Shown one piece after another: positions 26,746-35,902 of a DNA stretch of 64,000 bases (positions are counted from its first letter, which is position 1; every line of letters starts with the position of its first letter). The notes under the pieces were generated by a model. The model did not search any database and was not told the DNA's origin. It was given only the letters and a program-made list of their open reading frames with translations. Made by a program: the position numbers and the translations under genes. The DNA is from Ogataea parapolymorpha DL-1 (Eukaryota > Ascomycota > Pichiomycetes > Pichiales > Pichiaceae): the NCBI RefSeq assembly GCF_000187245.1, contig NC_027860.1:1302001-1366000 (forward strand), in the 5' to 3' direction.

Positions 26746-28212
26746 CTAGTCCACGATGTCCGCGGTAGACGATGGCTGTTCACCAACTTCCGCAGCTTCG
26801 TCGTCTCCTAGCTCCTCATATTCCTCCTTCAAATGGTTAAACTCGTCCTCGTTTTCCAACAAAGCTTGGATCTGGATCACACCACACTTGTCAAATAGTT
26901 CTAATACGTTTTCAGCTTCTGAAATCGACATGGTAGCAAAGACTTTGTTTATGGCGTCGAGTTCCTTGGTCTCCAGAGCCTTTCGCATGTTCTCTGGGAT
27001 CTGCTTGAAAGTTTCATATTCAGGAGTACCTTCGGTTGGAAGATTAACAACGAGCTCTGAATTTGGATCCATAGATCTTAATTGGATTTGCTCCACGCCT
27101 TCTTGTTCGGCGTTCTGTTCTTGTTCCTGCTTGATGACTTCACACCTGCTAACAATATGTTTATATGTCTTTTCCAAATCTGCCTCAAACGTGCGAGCGG
27201 CTGGCGACGATTTGTCCATTAACTTAGTAACAAACAATCCAACCGCCTGCTGCTTCTGCTGAATTGTAGCCTTTGGTCCACCAGCAGCATTGAATAAATC
27301 GTTCAAGTATTGAAGAATCAGTGCCTGATGAACGGTCTGTTTGGCAGTCTTGGTGTCGCCACTTAGTTGGGCGTCAAACGTGCTCATCATCAAAGCATCT
27401 TTCTGCTGCTCGCAAACGATGTAAAGATGGCTTTCAAGGAACTTGATGCTCTTCAACAAGTCGGTAGCAGGGATACTTGCAAACTCCTTCGTTTCTGGCA
27501 AAAGTTCAAGCTCGTCAAGCTGGTCCAAAGGCTTGGAAGGCACTTGGGCTAATTTGGCGACTTCTGGGCTGTTTATTGTTTCTATGGTAGTAGCTGTGGA
27601 TTTGGTCTTTTTGGAAGAGCCAGAGTCGGCCGATGGGGGAGCAGAAGATGATGGAGTTTTGTTGATAATTGAGCTGTTCCACCCGTCGTGAATATCCTCG
27701 CTCGAAATGTGTAACTCTTTCTCCTTCTTGAGCTCCTCGAGTTTTGGATCTATCTGCTTCAAAACAGACTCAATTTTCGCTCTGTGCTCAAGCAGTTTTG
27801 CCAGCACAAGCTTTGGATCGTTGCTATCCTTGTCTTCCTTTTTTAGGTCGTCCGAAATCTGCACAAAAAGGTCTTCAACCATTTCGTTGTAAGGAATATT
27901 GTCGGCGTTTTCCTCCAAGGTGCACTTCTCCTTTGGATCGAAATTGGTGTTTAAAAACTCGTTCCGCTTCTTTTCATCTGCAATACTGTCCCCCAAAGTT
28001 GCAACCATCTTATCCACCCGCGCGTTTAATCTGGTGTACATCTCCTTTTGGATTGTCAGCCCTTTGATCTCGTTGTTTCTTTGCATCCGCTTTTCGTGGA
28101 TGTCTCTCTGTTTCCACCTGATAAAAGACCTCTTGTCGACATTTGGGTGCACCTCTATGTCGGAGTCATCAGAAAGCTCGATCTTGTCCCATTTGGAATA
28201 ATCAATTGGCAT
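26746..28212 (-). CDS. CDC37: Hsp90 co-chaperone Cdc37
   Basis: Recruits protein kinases to Hsp90. The 488-residue product begins with the highly conserved MPIDYSKWDKIELSDDSDIEVHPNVDK N-terminus, which in the family carries the CK2-phosphorylated serine (the S of DDSD). Next come a coiled-coil N-domain, a middle Hsp90-binding domain (for example LQYLNDLFNAAGGPKATIQ and KTYKHIVSRCEVIK) and a C-terminal helical domain. The ATG at 28212 is fixed by that N-terminus; the open frame upstream to 28302 overlaps the neighbour's promoter. It shares a 104-bp divergent region with RTG1. Confidence 0.96.
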   Translation of the reverse strand: MPIDYSKWDKIELSDDSDIEVHPNVDKRSFIRWKQRDIHEKRMQRNNEIKGLTIQKEMYTRLNARVDKMVATLGDSIADEKKRNEFLNTNFDPKEKCTLEENADNIPYNEMVEDLFVQISDDLKKEDKDSNDPKLVLAKLLEHRAKIESVLKQIDPKLEELKKEKELHISSEDIHDGWNSSIINKTPSSSAPPSADSGSSKKTKSTATTIETINSPEVAKLAQVPSKPLDQLDELELLPETKEFASIPATDLLKSIKFLESHLYIVCEQQKDALMMSTFDAQLSGDTKTAKQTVHQALILQYLNDLFNAAGGPKATIQQKQQAVGLFVTKLMDKSSPAARTFEADLEKTYKHIVSRCEVIKQEQEQNAEQEGVEQIQLRSMDPNSELVVNLPTEGTPEYETFKQIPENMRKALETKELDAINKVFATMSISEAENVLELFDKCGVIQIQALLENEDEFNHLKEEYEELGDDEAAEVGEQPSSTADIVD

Positions 28213-28316
28213 TTTGAAAACTAACGTGAACCAAGAAAAGCCTAGAAATAAATATTTGTTTGGGGGCGCGACTATCGTCGTTACTTGTTCCCCAGTTATC
28301 AATATTATCTTTTATT

Positions 28317-28886
28317 ATGGATTTTCTGGACCTACCGCCAGACGACACGGAGCCGCACAATATTACAGAGGAAGAAAGCGTGCGTGCATCCCTGTCAAAG
28401 GCACTGAATAGAACACCAACTATCCCCGAAAACGCTGACGAGGATGAGCCAACGGCCACAAAAGAATATACGCAGCCGGAGTCTGCCTCCTCTAGAAGGG
28501 GCACCATAACCGGCTCCCTGCCTCAATCGATCGATAAGAAACGCAAGGACAACATGAACGAAAAGATATACGAGCTGTATGAGTCGATTCCGAGCGACTT
28601 GTTTGTGGACAGTAAAGACAAGTCGTCAGGCACGAAAGATGGCAAGCCGAACAAGGGTCAGATATTAAGCAAGGCTGTGGAGTATATCAGCAAACTGCAG
28701 GCCGACATTGACGAAAAGAACAGAAAGGAGGTCGAGCTGAGCATACGATTGCGCAATCTGGAAATAGCACAGAACGTTCCGGCCTCGCAGCGGTTCAATC
28801 TGCTCCACACGAGCGCAGAGCTGGGATTAGCTAAGATTGGTGTTGGCCCGCTGGCACAGGAGTCGTCTGAGTCGCCCAAACCATGA
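28317..28886 (+). CDS. RTG1: bHLH transcription factor Rtg1 (retrograde signalling)
   Basis: Partner of Rtg3 in the mitochondria-to-nucleus retrograde response controlling anaplerotic genes. The 189-residue protein has a bHLH at about residues 74-129: a weak basic region (KKRKDNMNEKI), helix 1, a loop with GTKDGKPNKGQIL, and helix 2 (SKAVEYISKLQADI). The loop sequence and the C-terminal TSAELGLAKIGVGPLA segment are hallmarks of Rtg1. The ATG at 28317 is the first genuine one; the frame upstream to 28260 uses a non-ATG codon and overlaps the CDC37 promoter. Confidence 0.9.
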   Translation: MDFLDLPPDDTEPHNITEEESVRASLSKALNRTPTIPENADEDEPTATKEYTQPESASSRRGTITGSLPQSIDKKRKDNMNEKIYELYESIPSDLFVDSKDKSSGTKDGKPNKGQILSKAVEYISKLQADIDEKNRKEVELSIRLRNLEIAQNVPASQRFNLLHTSAELGLAKIGVGPLAQESSESPKP

Positions 28887-28920
28887 TAGCCGGGTACTAT
28901 ATTTATTGTAATATACGTCA

Positions 28921-28960
28921 ATCGGCGCCAATCGACGCGCATCGACGTCCTAAAAATTTT
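28921..28960 (+). promoter_or_regulatory. UTP9 promoter: three phased 10-bp repeats and an RRPE-like element
   Basis: Bases 28921-28950 hold three consecutive 10-mers sharing ATCGRCG (atcggcgcca, atcgacgcgc, atcgacgtcc), so the motif falls on the same helix face each time. The perfect rRNA-processing element AAAAATTTT follows at 28952-28960, about 40 bp before the UTP9 ATG. No clear PAC element (GCGATGAG) was found; the repeats might stand in for it. Confidence 0.45.
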
Positions 28961-28997
28961 TTTTTTCAATCTTTAAAGAATATTTATTTCAGCTCCA

Positions 28998-30527
28998 ATG
29001 AAACTTGTGGAGTGTGTGGCCGACCAGCGTGCAAGGTTCCTTGCGTGCGTGCTTAGCGGACCTGGAAGAAGCGAAGTGCGGATTCTCTCTTTTGAAAGCG
29101 AAGAGTTCAAATCCAGTATTGAGCTCGGATCAGATGAGAAAATAGAGCGGGTCAAATGGCTCCAGAACAAAGACACAAGCTATTTGGGAGTCCTCTTATC
29201 CACTGATGAGATCCTCATATACTCTCCTTTGTCGAAGGAAGTGGTAAACAAGATCTCTACTGTCTCTGCCCTTATCGATTTCACCGATGGCCCGGGCCAG
29301 GATGTCTGGGGATACGATAGAAAGAACATGTCGCTACGCAAATTTGGTCTTTTTGAAAATCGTGTGGTGGATTCCCGTCCTTGGACAACAGATAAGCAAT
29401 GCCAGTATCTCCAATATCTTCATTCAAAGCTTGCCATTGCCTCGTCTGCTTTGTACGTCTTTGACCCTTATAAAATAGGAGATGCCGAGGAGGAGGTCAA
29501 GATCGCAGCGCCCAAAGCCCATCAATCGCAGATAACTAGCGTTATAATCTGCGAAAAAGAACCAGATTTGCTTGCATTGGCCAGGGAGGATGAGCCCCTG
29601 ATACAGATTGTCTCACTTTCCAGCTCTAAAGTTCTGTCTTCGCTCAAATGTTCATCTCCCGTGAAATCCTTGGTGCTGTTGCAAGATTTCTCACTAGCTG
29701 CTGTGACAGAGGATGGTGTCATTGAGGTCTTTAGCGAAGTTTTTGGCAAAAAGTCCAGAAAACAGCTTGCATCGAATTTGCATCTGAAACCAAATACAGC
29801 TGTCAAGTTCGTTAATCTTGTAAGCAGAAAAGATCATTTTGTCGGCTCCTGGTTTGACGGCTATGATGTTAGAACCACCGCTTTTGAAATCGAGAACTTA
29901 TCCCAGGAAGGAGAAATTATTATTGACGTCGGCCACGAAAACGATTCCGGCTCTGACGAGGAGCACGATGTTGAGGAGAACGAGAGTGACGAAGAGGATT
30001 CGGTGGAGTTTTTTAGAGAAGACGTGGCCGAACTTTATTCACTGATACTCGAGAATCTCACAAATACCGATCAGCTAGCTACCATTTTGTCTCAGAACCA
30101 AGATAACGCCAAATCGATTATGTTCTTGCTGAAAGATCAAGAGACAATTGATCTCTTCAAGCAGCTGACACTCAAAATTGCAGACGACTCGCAGAACTCG
30201 CAGGGATTGGGGACTTGGCTCAGGTGGCTACTCATTTCCAAAGGTAATTTGATATCCAGAGACGCCGACTCCGTGGGTTTGTTAAAGCTACTCCAATCCT
30301 CCCTCACCGAAAATATCCGCCTACTTCCCAGCCTTTTAACCTTACAGGGACGTCTTTCATTGTTGCAATCTCAACTCAAACTCAGAAATGACATGATGAG
30401 CAAAGGCAATGAGGCGCACAACGAGGTGAGTTTTGTTGAGAACTCGGTGTTCCTGGATGGAGAGAACGACGATTTGGAGTATCAAGAAGAAGCGGAGGAG
30501 GAAAACGACGAAGAGGACGAGGACTGA
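28998..30527 (+). CDS. UTP9: Small-subunit processome (t-UTP) protein Utp9
   Basis: Part of the UTP-A complex that binds nascent pre-rRNA and supports rDNA transcription. The 509-residue protein looks like a degenerate WD40-type propeller in its first ~300 residues and then has an acidic linker (SGSDEEHDVEENESDEED). The C-terminal Utp12-type helical domain is recognisable from WLRWLLISKG and LLPSLLTLQGRLSLLQSQLKLR. The tail is strongly acidic. Utp5 has a related layout, but the LQGRL...QLKLR helix and overall length favour Utp9. The promoter has an AAAAATTTT element (see separate entry), typical of ribosome-biogenesis genes. Confidence 0.8.
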   Translation: MKLVECVADQRARFLACVLSGPGRSEVRILSFESEEFKSSIELGSDEKIERVKWLQNKDTSYLGVLLSTDEILIYSPLSKEVVNKISTVSALIDFTDGPGQDVWGYDRKNMSLRKFGLFENRVVDSRPWTTDKQCQYLQYLHSKLAIASSALYVFDPYKIGDAEEEVKIAAPKAHQSQITSVIICEKEPDLLALAREDEPLIQIVSLSSSKVLSSLKCSSPVKSLVLLQDFSLAAVTEDGVIEVFSEVFGKKSRKQLASNLHLKPNTAVKFVNLVSRKDHFVGSWFDGYDVRTTAFEIENLSQEGEIIIDVGHENDSGSDEEHDVEENESDEEDSVEFFREDVAELYSLILENLTNTDQLATILSQNQDNAKSIMFLLKDQETIDLFKQLTLKIADDSQNSQGLGTWLRWLLISKGNLISRDADSVGLLKLLQSSLTENIRLLPSLLTLQGRLSLLQSQLKLRNDMMSKGNEAHNEVSFVENSVFLDGENDDLEYQEEAEEENDEEDED

Positions 30528-30615
30528 CGAATGTACTGACTAAATTAATAGATGCATATTTCAGGAGTAGGTGTAAGGATTACCTTCTTTTTCGAAAAAT
30601 AAAAATTTAGCTAGG

Positions 30616-30633
30616 TTTTTTTTTTTTTTTTTT
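30616..30633 (+). promoter_or_regulatory. T18 homopolymer in the HPT1 promoter
   Basis: An uninterrupted run of 18 T lies 33 bp upstream of the HPT1 ATG. Poly(dA:dT) tracts of this length exclude nucleosomes in yeast promoters. The exact count may be affected by sequencing of homopolymers. Confidence 0.5.
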
Positions 30634-30666
30634 GTATAAGAAACCGTTCATCTTCAAGATTTCACC

Positions 30667-31287
30667 ATGGTTGAAAAAATGTACATCAGTTACAACAACG
30701 TCCACAAGCTCTGCAAGGCAGGTGCTGAGGAGTTCCTCGAACAAGTCGGGAAGCCGGATGTGATCATCGCCATTGGTGGCGGTGGATTTATCCCTGCTAG
30801 AATTATCAGAACTTTCCTGAGAAGTCCTGGAGAAAAAAACATTCCTATCCAAGCCATTGGGCTTTCGTTGTATGAGGATATGGGAACTGGAACTGATGAC
30901 AAAATCGGTAAAGAAGTGATCAGAACCCAGTGGCTCGACTTTGGTGCTCTGTCGCAGCATTTTGACTCTCTGATCGGTAAGAATATCTTGATTGTCGACG
31001 AAGTTGACGATACCAGAACTACTCTGCACTATGCTGTTTCTGAGCTGTATAAGGACGTCAAAGAAATTGCAGAAAAGCTGGGCCGCACCTCTGAAAAGAC
31101 CAGACTCTCTATTTTCGTGCTACACAACAAACTGAAGGAGAAGAGAGCTCAGATTGACGAGGACAAGATGGGCGGCGGAAAGTATTTTGTCGGAAAGGAC
31201 GTGCCAGACGTCTGGATCGCGTATCCATGGGAATCGGACGACATTGATACCCATACTCAGCATGCTGTTGAGCAAGGAAACATTTAA
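30667..31287 (+). CDS. HPT1: Hypoxanthine-guanine phosphoribosyltransferase
   Basis: Purine salvage enzyme converting hypoxanthine or guanine plus PRPP to IMP or GMP. The 206-residue product matches yeast Hpt1 throughout: YISYNNVH at the N-terminus, IIAIGGGGFIPARI (the Rossmann-like start of a type I PRTase), SLYEDM, the PRPP-binding motif VDEVDDTRTT at residues 110-119, and AYPWES near the C-terminus. It is slightly shorter at the C-terminus than S. cerevisiae Hpt1 (about 221). It is convergent with SGM1, with 17 bp between stops. The related Xpt1 is a less likely alternative. Confidence 0.93.
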   Translation: MVEKMYISYNNVHKLCKAGAEEFLEQVGKPDVIIAIGGGGFIPARIIRTFLRSPGEKNIPIQAIGLSLYEDMGTGTDDKIGKEVIRTQWLDFGALSQHFDSLIGKNILIVDEVDDTRTTLHYAVSELYKDVKEIAEKLGRTSEKTRLSIFVLHNKLKEKRAQIDEDKMGGGKYFVGKDVPDVWIAYPWESDDIDTHTQHAVEQGNI

Positions 31288-31304
31288 TAGAGAAATGTAT
31301 TTTT

Positions 31305-33530
31305 TTAATTATTGGCAGCGAGCTTTTCCTGTAAACTCACCAGTTCCTGGACCTGGGACCTCATCAGGTCCTTTAGATCGTCCACATCTGCCTGGAGCTC
31401 GTTGCACCGTTCGGATTTTTGGCCCAGAAGCTGCAGTGTGGCCTCGTAGTTGGACGTAAGAGCAGCGTGCTCTTCCTCCAAAGATGCCAGTTTCTCTTTA
31501 TACTCCTTGGTCTGCTCGTTCTCGCGCACCAGCTGGACAATCTCGTTGGCGGCCTCCTGTTTCTGCGCGTTGAGATCGGCAATCTCGTCTTTGAGTCCCA
31601 GAATTTCGAGCTCAAGACGGCGGATCCGCGACGACAGTTTACCCATCAGCTGAATGTTTGAGCCACCATTCACGTTCGAGCTGCCCATGCCGCCGATCGT
31701 GGACGAGTGTGGAGTTGCCAGGTCCTCCGTCGACGCCATGTGGCTCAGTCCTGGTCCGCCCCGGGCCCGGTAGCCAGAGATTGGAGAGGAGCCGGGAAAC
31801 ATGTCCTCCTCTGTGGTCAGCGGGTCGTCAATGGTGTCCAGCATCGAGCTGCTCTGTGAGTGGTTCAAACTGGAACCAAAAAACGACGACTGCGACTGGC
31901 CGCGACTCGGAACGCCTGCAAACGCTCCTGGACGTGGAGTTGTAGATGACTCGCCCAATGCTATGTTGTCGACAGAAGCAAGCGAAACGGAGCGCTGTGT
32001 GCGGTAGTGGTGGAGACTCGACGAGGAGTTGAACTCGTTGAGGTAGAAACCGGTCTGTGGCTGGTTCGCCTGCTGGACAGACGCCTGAGTGTCGATGCGG
32101 AGCTTATTGATATTGGCAAGACGATTTTTCTCTTCCTCCAGGGCCTGAATTTTGCGTTCGAAGTTGGCTTTTTCCACTTCGTAGTCCTTTCTGAGCGCTT
32201 CCTGCCCCTGCTTGGCCGTCTCGAGGTCGTTTTCTGCAATTTCGAGCTGGTTCTTGATAGCTTCCAGCTCGGCTCTTAATGCAGACTCGTTCTCAAGCAG
32301 CTCGCTGATCTCGGCGGCTCTCGACTTCAGGTCGCCCTGCATCGTCTTGATCTTCCTTGAGTTGGCAATATCCTTCTGTTTGAGCACCTCGACGTCGTTT
32401 TCCAGTGACGAGATCTTCTTCAAGTAAGAACTCTCGATCAGCTTCCAATTCTCCTGTGCCTGCGTGTATTGTGCCTGGATCAAGTCGACAGAAAGAGACG
32501 ATGAATCTGATACACCTGCCGTATCCACGTTTTTGTCCACAGACTCGCTGAGCAGCCGAAACGCCTCCATCTTATTTTCCAGCCGCTTGATTTCGGCCGC
32601 GTTTTCCTCGCTCAGCTCGTTGTACTTCGCGCGTTCTCGTTCCAGCTTGTATGTCAGCTGTGAAATCTGGTTGCGCGCGTCCTCCTTGTACAAACTAAAC
32701 TCCTCTGTGGTCTTGTCAAGCCTTTCCTGAAGCCGTGCCCCGTTCTTCAGCTCTGTCTCTAACTGTTTCTGCAAAGTCGCCACCTGGACGTCGAGTCTGC
32801 GCATTTTCAGCTCCTTCAGCTCGTCCACAGCCTCATTCCTCTCTTGCTGCACCTTCTCGAATTTTTTCTGCAGAGTCTCGTACCCCAGACGGTCCTCCTT
32901 GATACTCCGCTCGTTGTGCTTGAAGCCGCCCACCTCGGCCTCCAGCTCGGCCACGCGTGCCTGGAGATTGCCCACGTCCCGCTCGGCACGCGCCAGGTCC
33001 TCCTCCAGATCTAACTCTTTCTGCTTCATCTTCTTGATGGTCTGCGTCAGGTTCACCTCTTTCATCGACAGTTTGGACCCTTCCTCGAGCAATTCCTTGA
33101 TCTGGAGATCTTTCTCCTCTAATTTGCGTCTGAGCGCCTCGTCGCTGCCAACGGGCGTGCCAGAACGCTTCGGAGCCCTCTCGCGACGCAGATCCTCCAC
33201 CTTGCGTGCCAACTGCTGATTTGTCCGTTTGAGATCCCCTACCACCTGGGCCGACCGCTCAAGAAGCGCAAGTAGGGCGTCGTGTTCCAGAGTCTTGTAG
33301 TCTACAGGCAGTGAAAACTCATCCTTCGCCGTCTCGGCTCCCAGGCCAGCGTCTTTGGCATCCCTGGGGCCCTTGACCTCCTTGTTCTCTTTGCCGTCCT
33401 TGACATCGTCCTTGCGGGTGTTCTTGGACGCTGCCAGCGCCAGCCGCTCCTGTAAAGTGAGCTTCTTCCGCGGCACGGCCTCTTCCGCGCCCGGCGCCTC
33501 GCTGGAACTCACGCTGTCGCCGTCCTCCAT
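31305..33530 (-). CDS. SGM1: Golgi coiled-coil protein, TMF/Sgm1 type
   Basis: Golgi-associated tethering protein that in yeast and animals binds Ypt6/Rab6. The 741-residue product is mostly coiled coil (about 60-470), with a serine-rich break at about 490-610. The C-terminal TMF/TATA-binding-type coil (about 625-735) contains LQLLGQKSERCNELQADVDDLKDLMRSQVQEL, which defines this family. The N-terminal KKLTLQERLALAASKN motif is also typical of fungal Sgm1. It is convergent with HPT1. Confidence 0.82.
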   Translation of the reverse strand: MEDGDSVSSSEAPGAEEAVPRKKLTLQERLALAASKNTRKDDVKDGKENKEVKGPRDAKDAGLGAETAKDEFSLPVDYKTLEHDALLALLERSAQVVGDLKRTNQQLARKVEDLRRERAPKRSGTPVGSDEALRRKLEEKDLQIKELLEEGSKLSMKEVNLTQTIKKMKQKELDLEEDLARAERDVGNLQARVAELEAEVGGFKHNERSIKEDRLGYETLQKKFEKVQQERNEAVDELKELKMRRLDVQVATLQKQLETELKNGARLQERLDKTTEEFSLYKEDARNQISQLTYKLERERAKYNELSEENAAEIKRLENKMEAFRLLSESVDKNVDTAGVSDSSSLSVDLIQAQYTQAQENWKLIESSYLKKISSLENDVEVLKQKDIANSRKIKTMQGDLKSRAAEISELLENESALRAELEAIKNQLEIAENDLETAKQGQEALRKDYEVEKANFERKIQALEEEKNRLANINKLRIDTQASVQQANQPQTGFYLNEFNSSSSLHHYRTQRSVSLASVDNIALGESSTTPRPGAFAGVPSRGQSQSSFFGSSLNHSQSSSMLDTIDDPLTTEEDMFPGSSPISGYRARGGPGLSHMASTEDLATPHSSTIGGMGSSNVNGGSNIQLMGKLSSRIRRLELEILGLKDEIADLNAQKQEAANEIVQLVRENEQTKEYKEKLASLEEEHAALTSNYEATLQLLGQKSERCNELQADVDDLKDLMRSQVQELVSLQEKLAANN

Positions 33531-33655
33531 GAATTAATTACGTATAAAAAACAAGTCTGGCTGTGCGAAAAGATATTTATTTATTTGTTGATTTTTCAGC
33601 TACCTTTACCCAAAAAATAAATAATCCCTATTATCCGGTTGTTCTCTACCTAGTC

Positions 33656-34495
33656 CTATGGGCGAATGCTATGCGACGAGACAGAACAGTACTGTCTCAT
33701 TAAATTGTTGAGTTGTTGCTCCTCCTGCTGTGCAACGGTGTCGATCAGCTTACCAAGAGAGTAGTCGTCCAAGAGCTGGCTCGAGGTGCTGGACACCGAC
33801 GAGGCGCGAGAGTGCAGCGTATCCAGCGACGACACGGACGACGAACGCGAGCTGCACAGCGACTTGACCGGCGTGAGCAGGACAGGAGACGCTGGCGACG
33901 CGGTGACGGTGATCGCAGGCGTGGCCGGCATTGGCTTCCTTGTTCTGTCCTTCTTGCGTAGCTCCGCGCGAATCGGGTCCAGGAACCGCTTCCAGGCCCG
34001 CAGAAGCTCGTCCTTGGAGATTTTGAGGTCCCAGTCCAGCAGCATGAGCAGCTGGCGCTCCATCAGGTTGACGTCCTCCTTCCGGAAGAGGCCGTCAGTG
34101 TACTTGCTCCAGTGCTTGTTCTTGGGCGAGGAGTCGTTGTGGTGCTTGGAAGAAATGATTAGACAGGCCAGAAAAATGCGATGGCGCGTGCACGGCAGTC
34201 CCTGGGCGTCCCTGGGAAGTTTGGCCTTGAGTCTGTTGAGAAACACGATGGTCGACATCAGCGTTCCCGTGTACACGTTGGTGTAGCGGACGAGCTTGGT
34301 GATGAAAGTCATGAGCGAGGGCAGCGGCTTGGTCTTGAGCACAGGCTCTGTGTCGGCTGGCGATTTGACTTTCTGGGTGATGGTCTTGGAGGACTCGCAG
34401 GGCAGAACCTGCAAGGTGACCGTCACCAGGTGGTGGATCATGTCCTGGGTGACGGGGGATTTCAGGAAAATTTCCAAGGCCTGGTCGTCGCTCAT
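33656..34495 (-). CDS. PCL1: Pho85 cyclin, Pcl1/Pcl2 type
   Basis: G1 cyclin that activates the Pho85 kinase for morphogenesis and cell-cycle entry. The 279-residue protein has a cyclin box at about residues 45-165, with LVRYTNVYTGTLMSTIVFLNRL, CTRHRIFLACLIISSKHHNDSSPKNKHWSKYTDGLF and LMERQLLMLLDWDLKI. These match the Pcl1/2 subgroup, including the N-terminal SPVTQDMIHHLV segment. The C-terminus is serine-rich. The ATG at 34495 is chosen because the frame upstream offers only TTG; the length then equals that recalled for S. cerevisiae Pcl1. A TATATAAA-like element lies near 34524-34532 on the minus strand. Confidence 0.83.
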   Translation of the reverse strand: MSDDQALEIFLKSPVTQDMIHHLVTVTLQVLPCESSKTITQKVKSPADTEPVLKTKPLPSLMTFITKLVRYTNVYTGTLMSTIVFLNRLKAKLPRDAQGLPCTRHRIFLACLIISSKHHNDSSPKNKHWSKYTDGLFRKEDVNLMERQLLMLLDWDLKISKDELLRAWKRFLDPIRAELRKKDRTRKPMPATPAITVTASPASPVLLTPVKSLCSSRSSSVSSLDTLHSRASSVSSTSSQLLDDYSLGKLIDTVAQQEEQQLNNLMRQYCSVSSHSIRP

Positions 34496-34813
34496 TAGGA
34501 AGATGGACAATGCGAAGCTGCGCTTTATATATCTCGAGCCATACGGCGTGCTTCCCTGACACCTCCTTTTAACGCTTATTTTTCACATCGCGTCGAGCCG
34601 CACAGCCGCAACCTCCTTTGGGGGCGGTGCGGCGCACAGGAGGTGGACGCGCTCTGGTTCTGGACACCGCATCGCGCCATCCGGCACGTTTCGCCAAGCA
34701 CCGCGGTCTGGGGTTAAGCGAAATCTCCTACAGTGTGACGTTTACGCGACGCAGGTAGAGCCATAATTATATTTCCTATTTCATCTAGATTCAAACAGCT
34801 CCTTCAGCACCGT
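34496..34813. promoter_or_regulatory. PCL1 promoter and formate dehydrogenase 3' flank
   Basis: This 318-bp, GC-rich region lies upstream of the cyclin gene. Direct repeats ACCTCCTTT start exactly 50 bp apart (34561 and 34611), and an inverted GGAGGT follows at 34639. A TTACGCGAC sequence near 34743 resembles a partial MCB (ACGCGT). No perfect SCB (CRCGAAA) was found. The role in G1 expression is inferred from the S. cerevisiae gene. Confidence 0.4.
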
Positions 34814-35902
34814 TCATTTGTCGGCACCGTACGACTTGGTCTTGTACTTACCGTTCAGCAGAATGATGTCCTGAGGTCTGTAGTCGAACTTCTGAGTGAA
34901 GAATGACTCCAGGATGTTCTTGGTACCCTGGGCGTATCTGACCTGGGCGTCAATGACAGAGCCCGAGTAGTGCGGAGTCATGGCATTACCAGCACCGTAC
35001 TTGTTGGCCATAGATCTCCATGGGTGGTCCTTTGGAGCTGGCTGTGGGTACCACACATCTCCACCGTATCCTCTGAGCTGTCCGCTCTTGACGGCTGCTG
35101 CAACGTCCTCGGCCACACAAATGGCACCTCTGGCGGTGTTAACGAGCCAGGCACCCTTCTTGAAGTGCTTGAGCAACTCTGCGTTGACCAGGCCCTTCGA
35201 GCCGGCGTGCAGTGGACAGTTGATTGTGACAATGTCGGCCTGGGCAACCAGCTCCTTGATGTCGTGAACTCTGCGGGCTCCGACTTTCTCCTCGGCCTCT
35301 CTGGACAGCGACTGGTAGTCGTAGTAGAGCAGCTCCTTAGGGTTGAAGGCGACAAGTCTCTCCAACACACGGTAGCCGATTCTGCCTGCTCCGATGGTGG
35401 CAATGACCTTACCCTCGATATCGAAGGAGTCCTTGGCAATCTCGGCCACGTTCCAGCCGCCAGAGATGATTTGCTCGTGGGCAGGAACAAAGTTTCTGAC
35501 CAGCACCAGCATCGTCATCACGACGTGCTCGGCAACGGAAACCACGTTCGAACCGGTCACCTCCAGCACAGAAATGTCTCTGCCGGACTGGTTGATGTAG
35601 TCAAGGTCGATGTGGTCGGATCCCACTCCGGCAACCACCAGCAACTTGAGCTTCTTGGCCTTGTCAATTCTTTCCTTAGTGATGTAGGCCGGGTGGAAAG
35701 GAGTGGAGATGATGACATCTGCGTCCGGGATGTTCTTCTCGAGCACAGAATTCTCGCCCTCCTTGTCACTGGTGACAACGAGCTCGTGGCCCTGCTTCTC
35801 AAGCCAGTCCCTGATACCAAGGGCGTTTTCGGTGCAACCGTAGAGTCTTTCCTCGTCTTGGGCGTGTTTTCCTGCGTCGTAGAGAACTAGTACAACCTTC
35901 AT
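34814..35902 (-). CDS. FDH1: NAD-dependent formate dehydrogenase (methanol pathway)
   Basis: Oxidises formate to CO2 with NAD, the last step of methanol dissimilation in the cytosol; in Hansenula polymorpha the gene is called FMD. The 362-residue protein begins [18 protein letters not shown] as in methylotrophic-yeast enzymes. It carries the Rossmann motif GAGRIG, the NTARGAICV segment with the substrate Arg, and TPHYSG with the catalytic His. No peroxisomal SKL ends the chain (it ends GADK), which fits a cytosolic enzyme. The ATG at 35902 is fixed by homology. Methanol induction and glucose repression are known for this gene family, and a promoter palindrome is described separately. Confidence 0.97.
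   Translation of the reverse strand: MKVVLVLYDAGKHAQDEERLYGCTENALGIRDWLEKQGHELVVTSDKEGENSVLEKNIPDADVIISTPFHPAYITKERIDKAKKLKLLVVAGVGSDHIDLDYINQSGRDISVLEVTGSNVVSVAEHVVMTMLVLVRNFVPAHEQIISGGWNVAEIAKDSFDIEGKVIATIGAGRIGYRVLERLVAFNPKELLYYDYQSLSREAEEKVGARRVHDIKELVAQADIVTINCPLHAGSKGLVNAELLKHFKKGAWLVNTARGAICVAEDVAAAVKSGQLRGYGGDVWYPQPAPKDHPWRSMANKYGAGNAMTPHYSGSVIDAQVRYAQGTKNILESFFTQKFDYRPQDIILLNGKYKTKSYGADK

Noticed and set aside
34970..35890. 306-codon plus-strand frame antisense to FDH1
   Set aside because: A mirror of the strongly biased codons of the formate dehydrogenase gene; the peptide has no family features.
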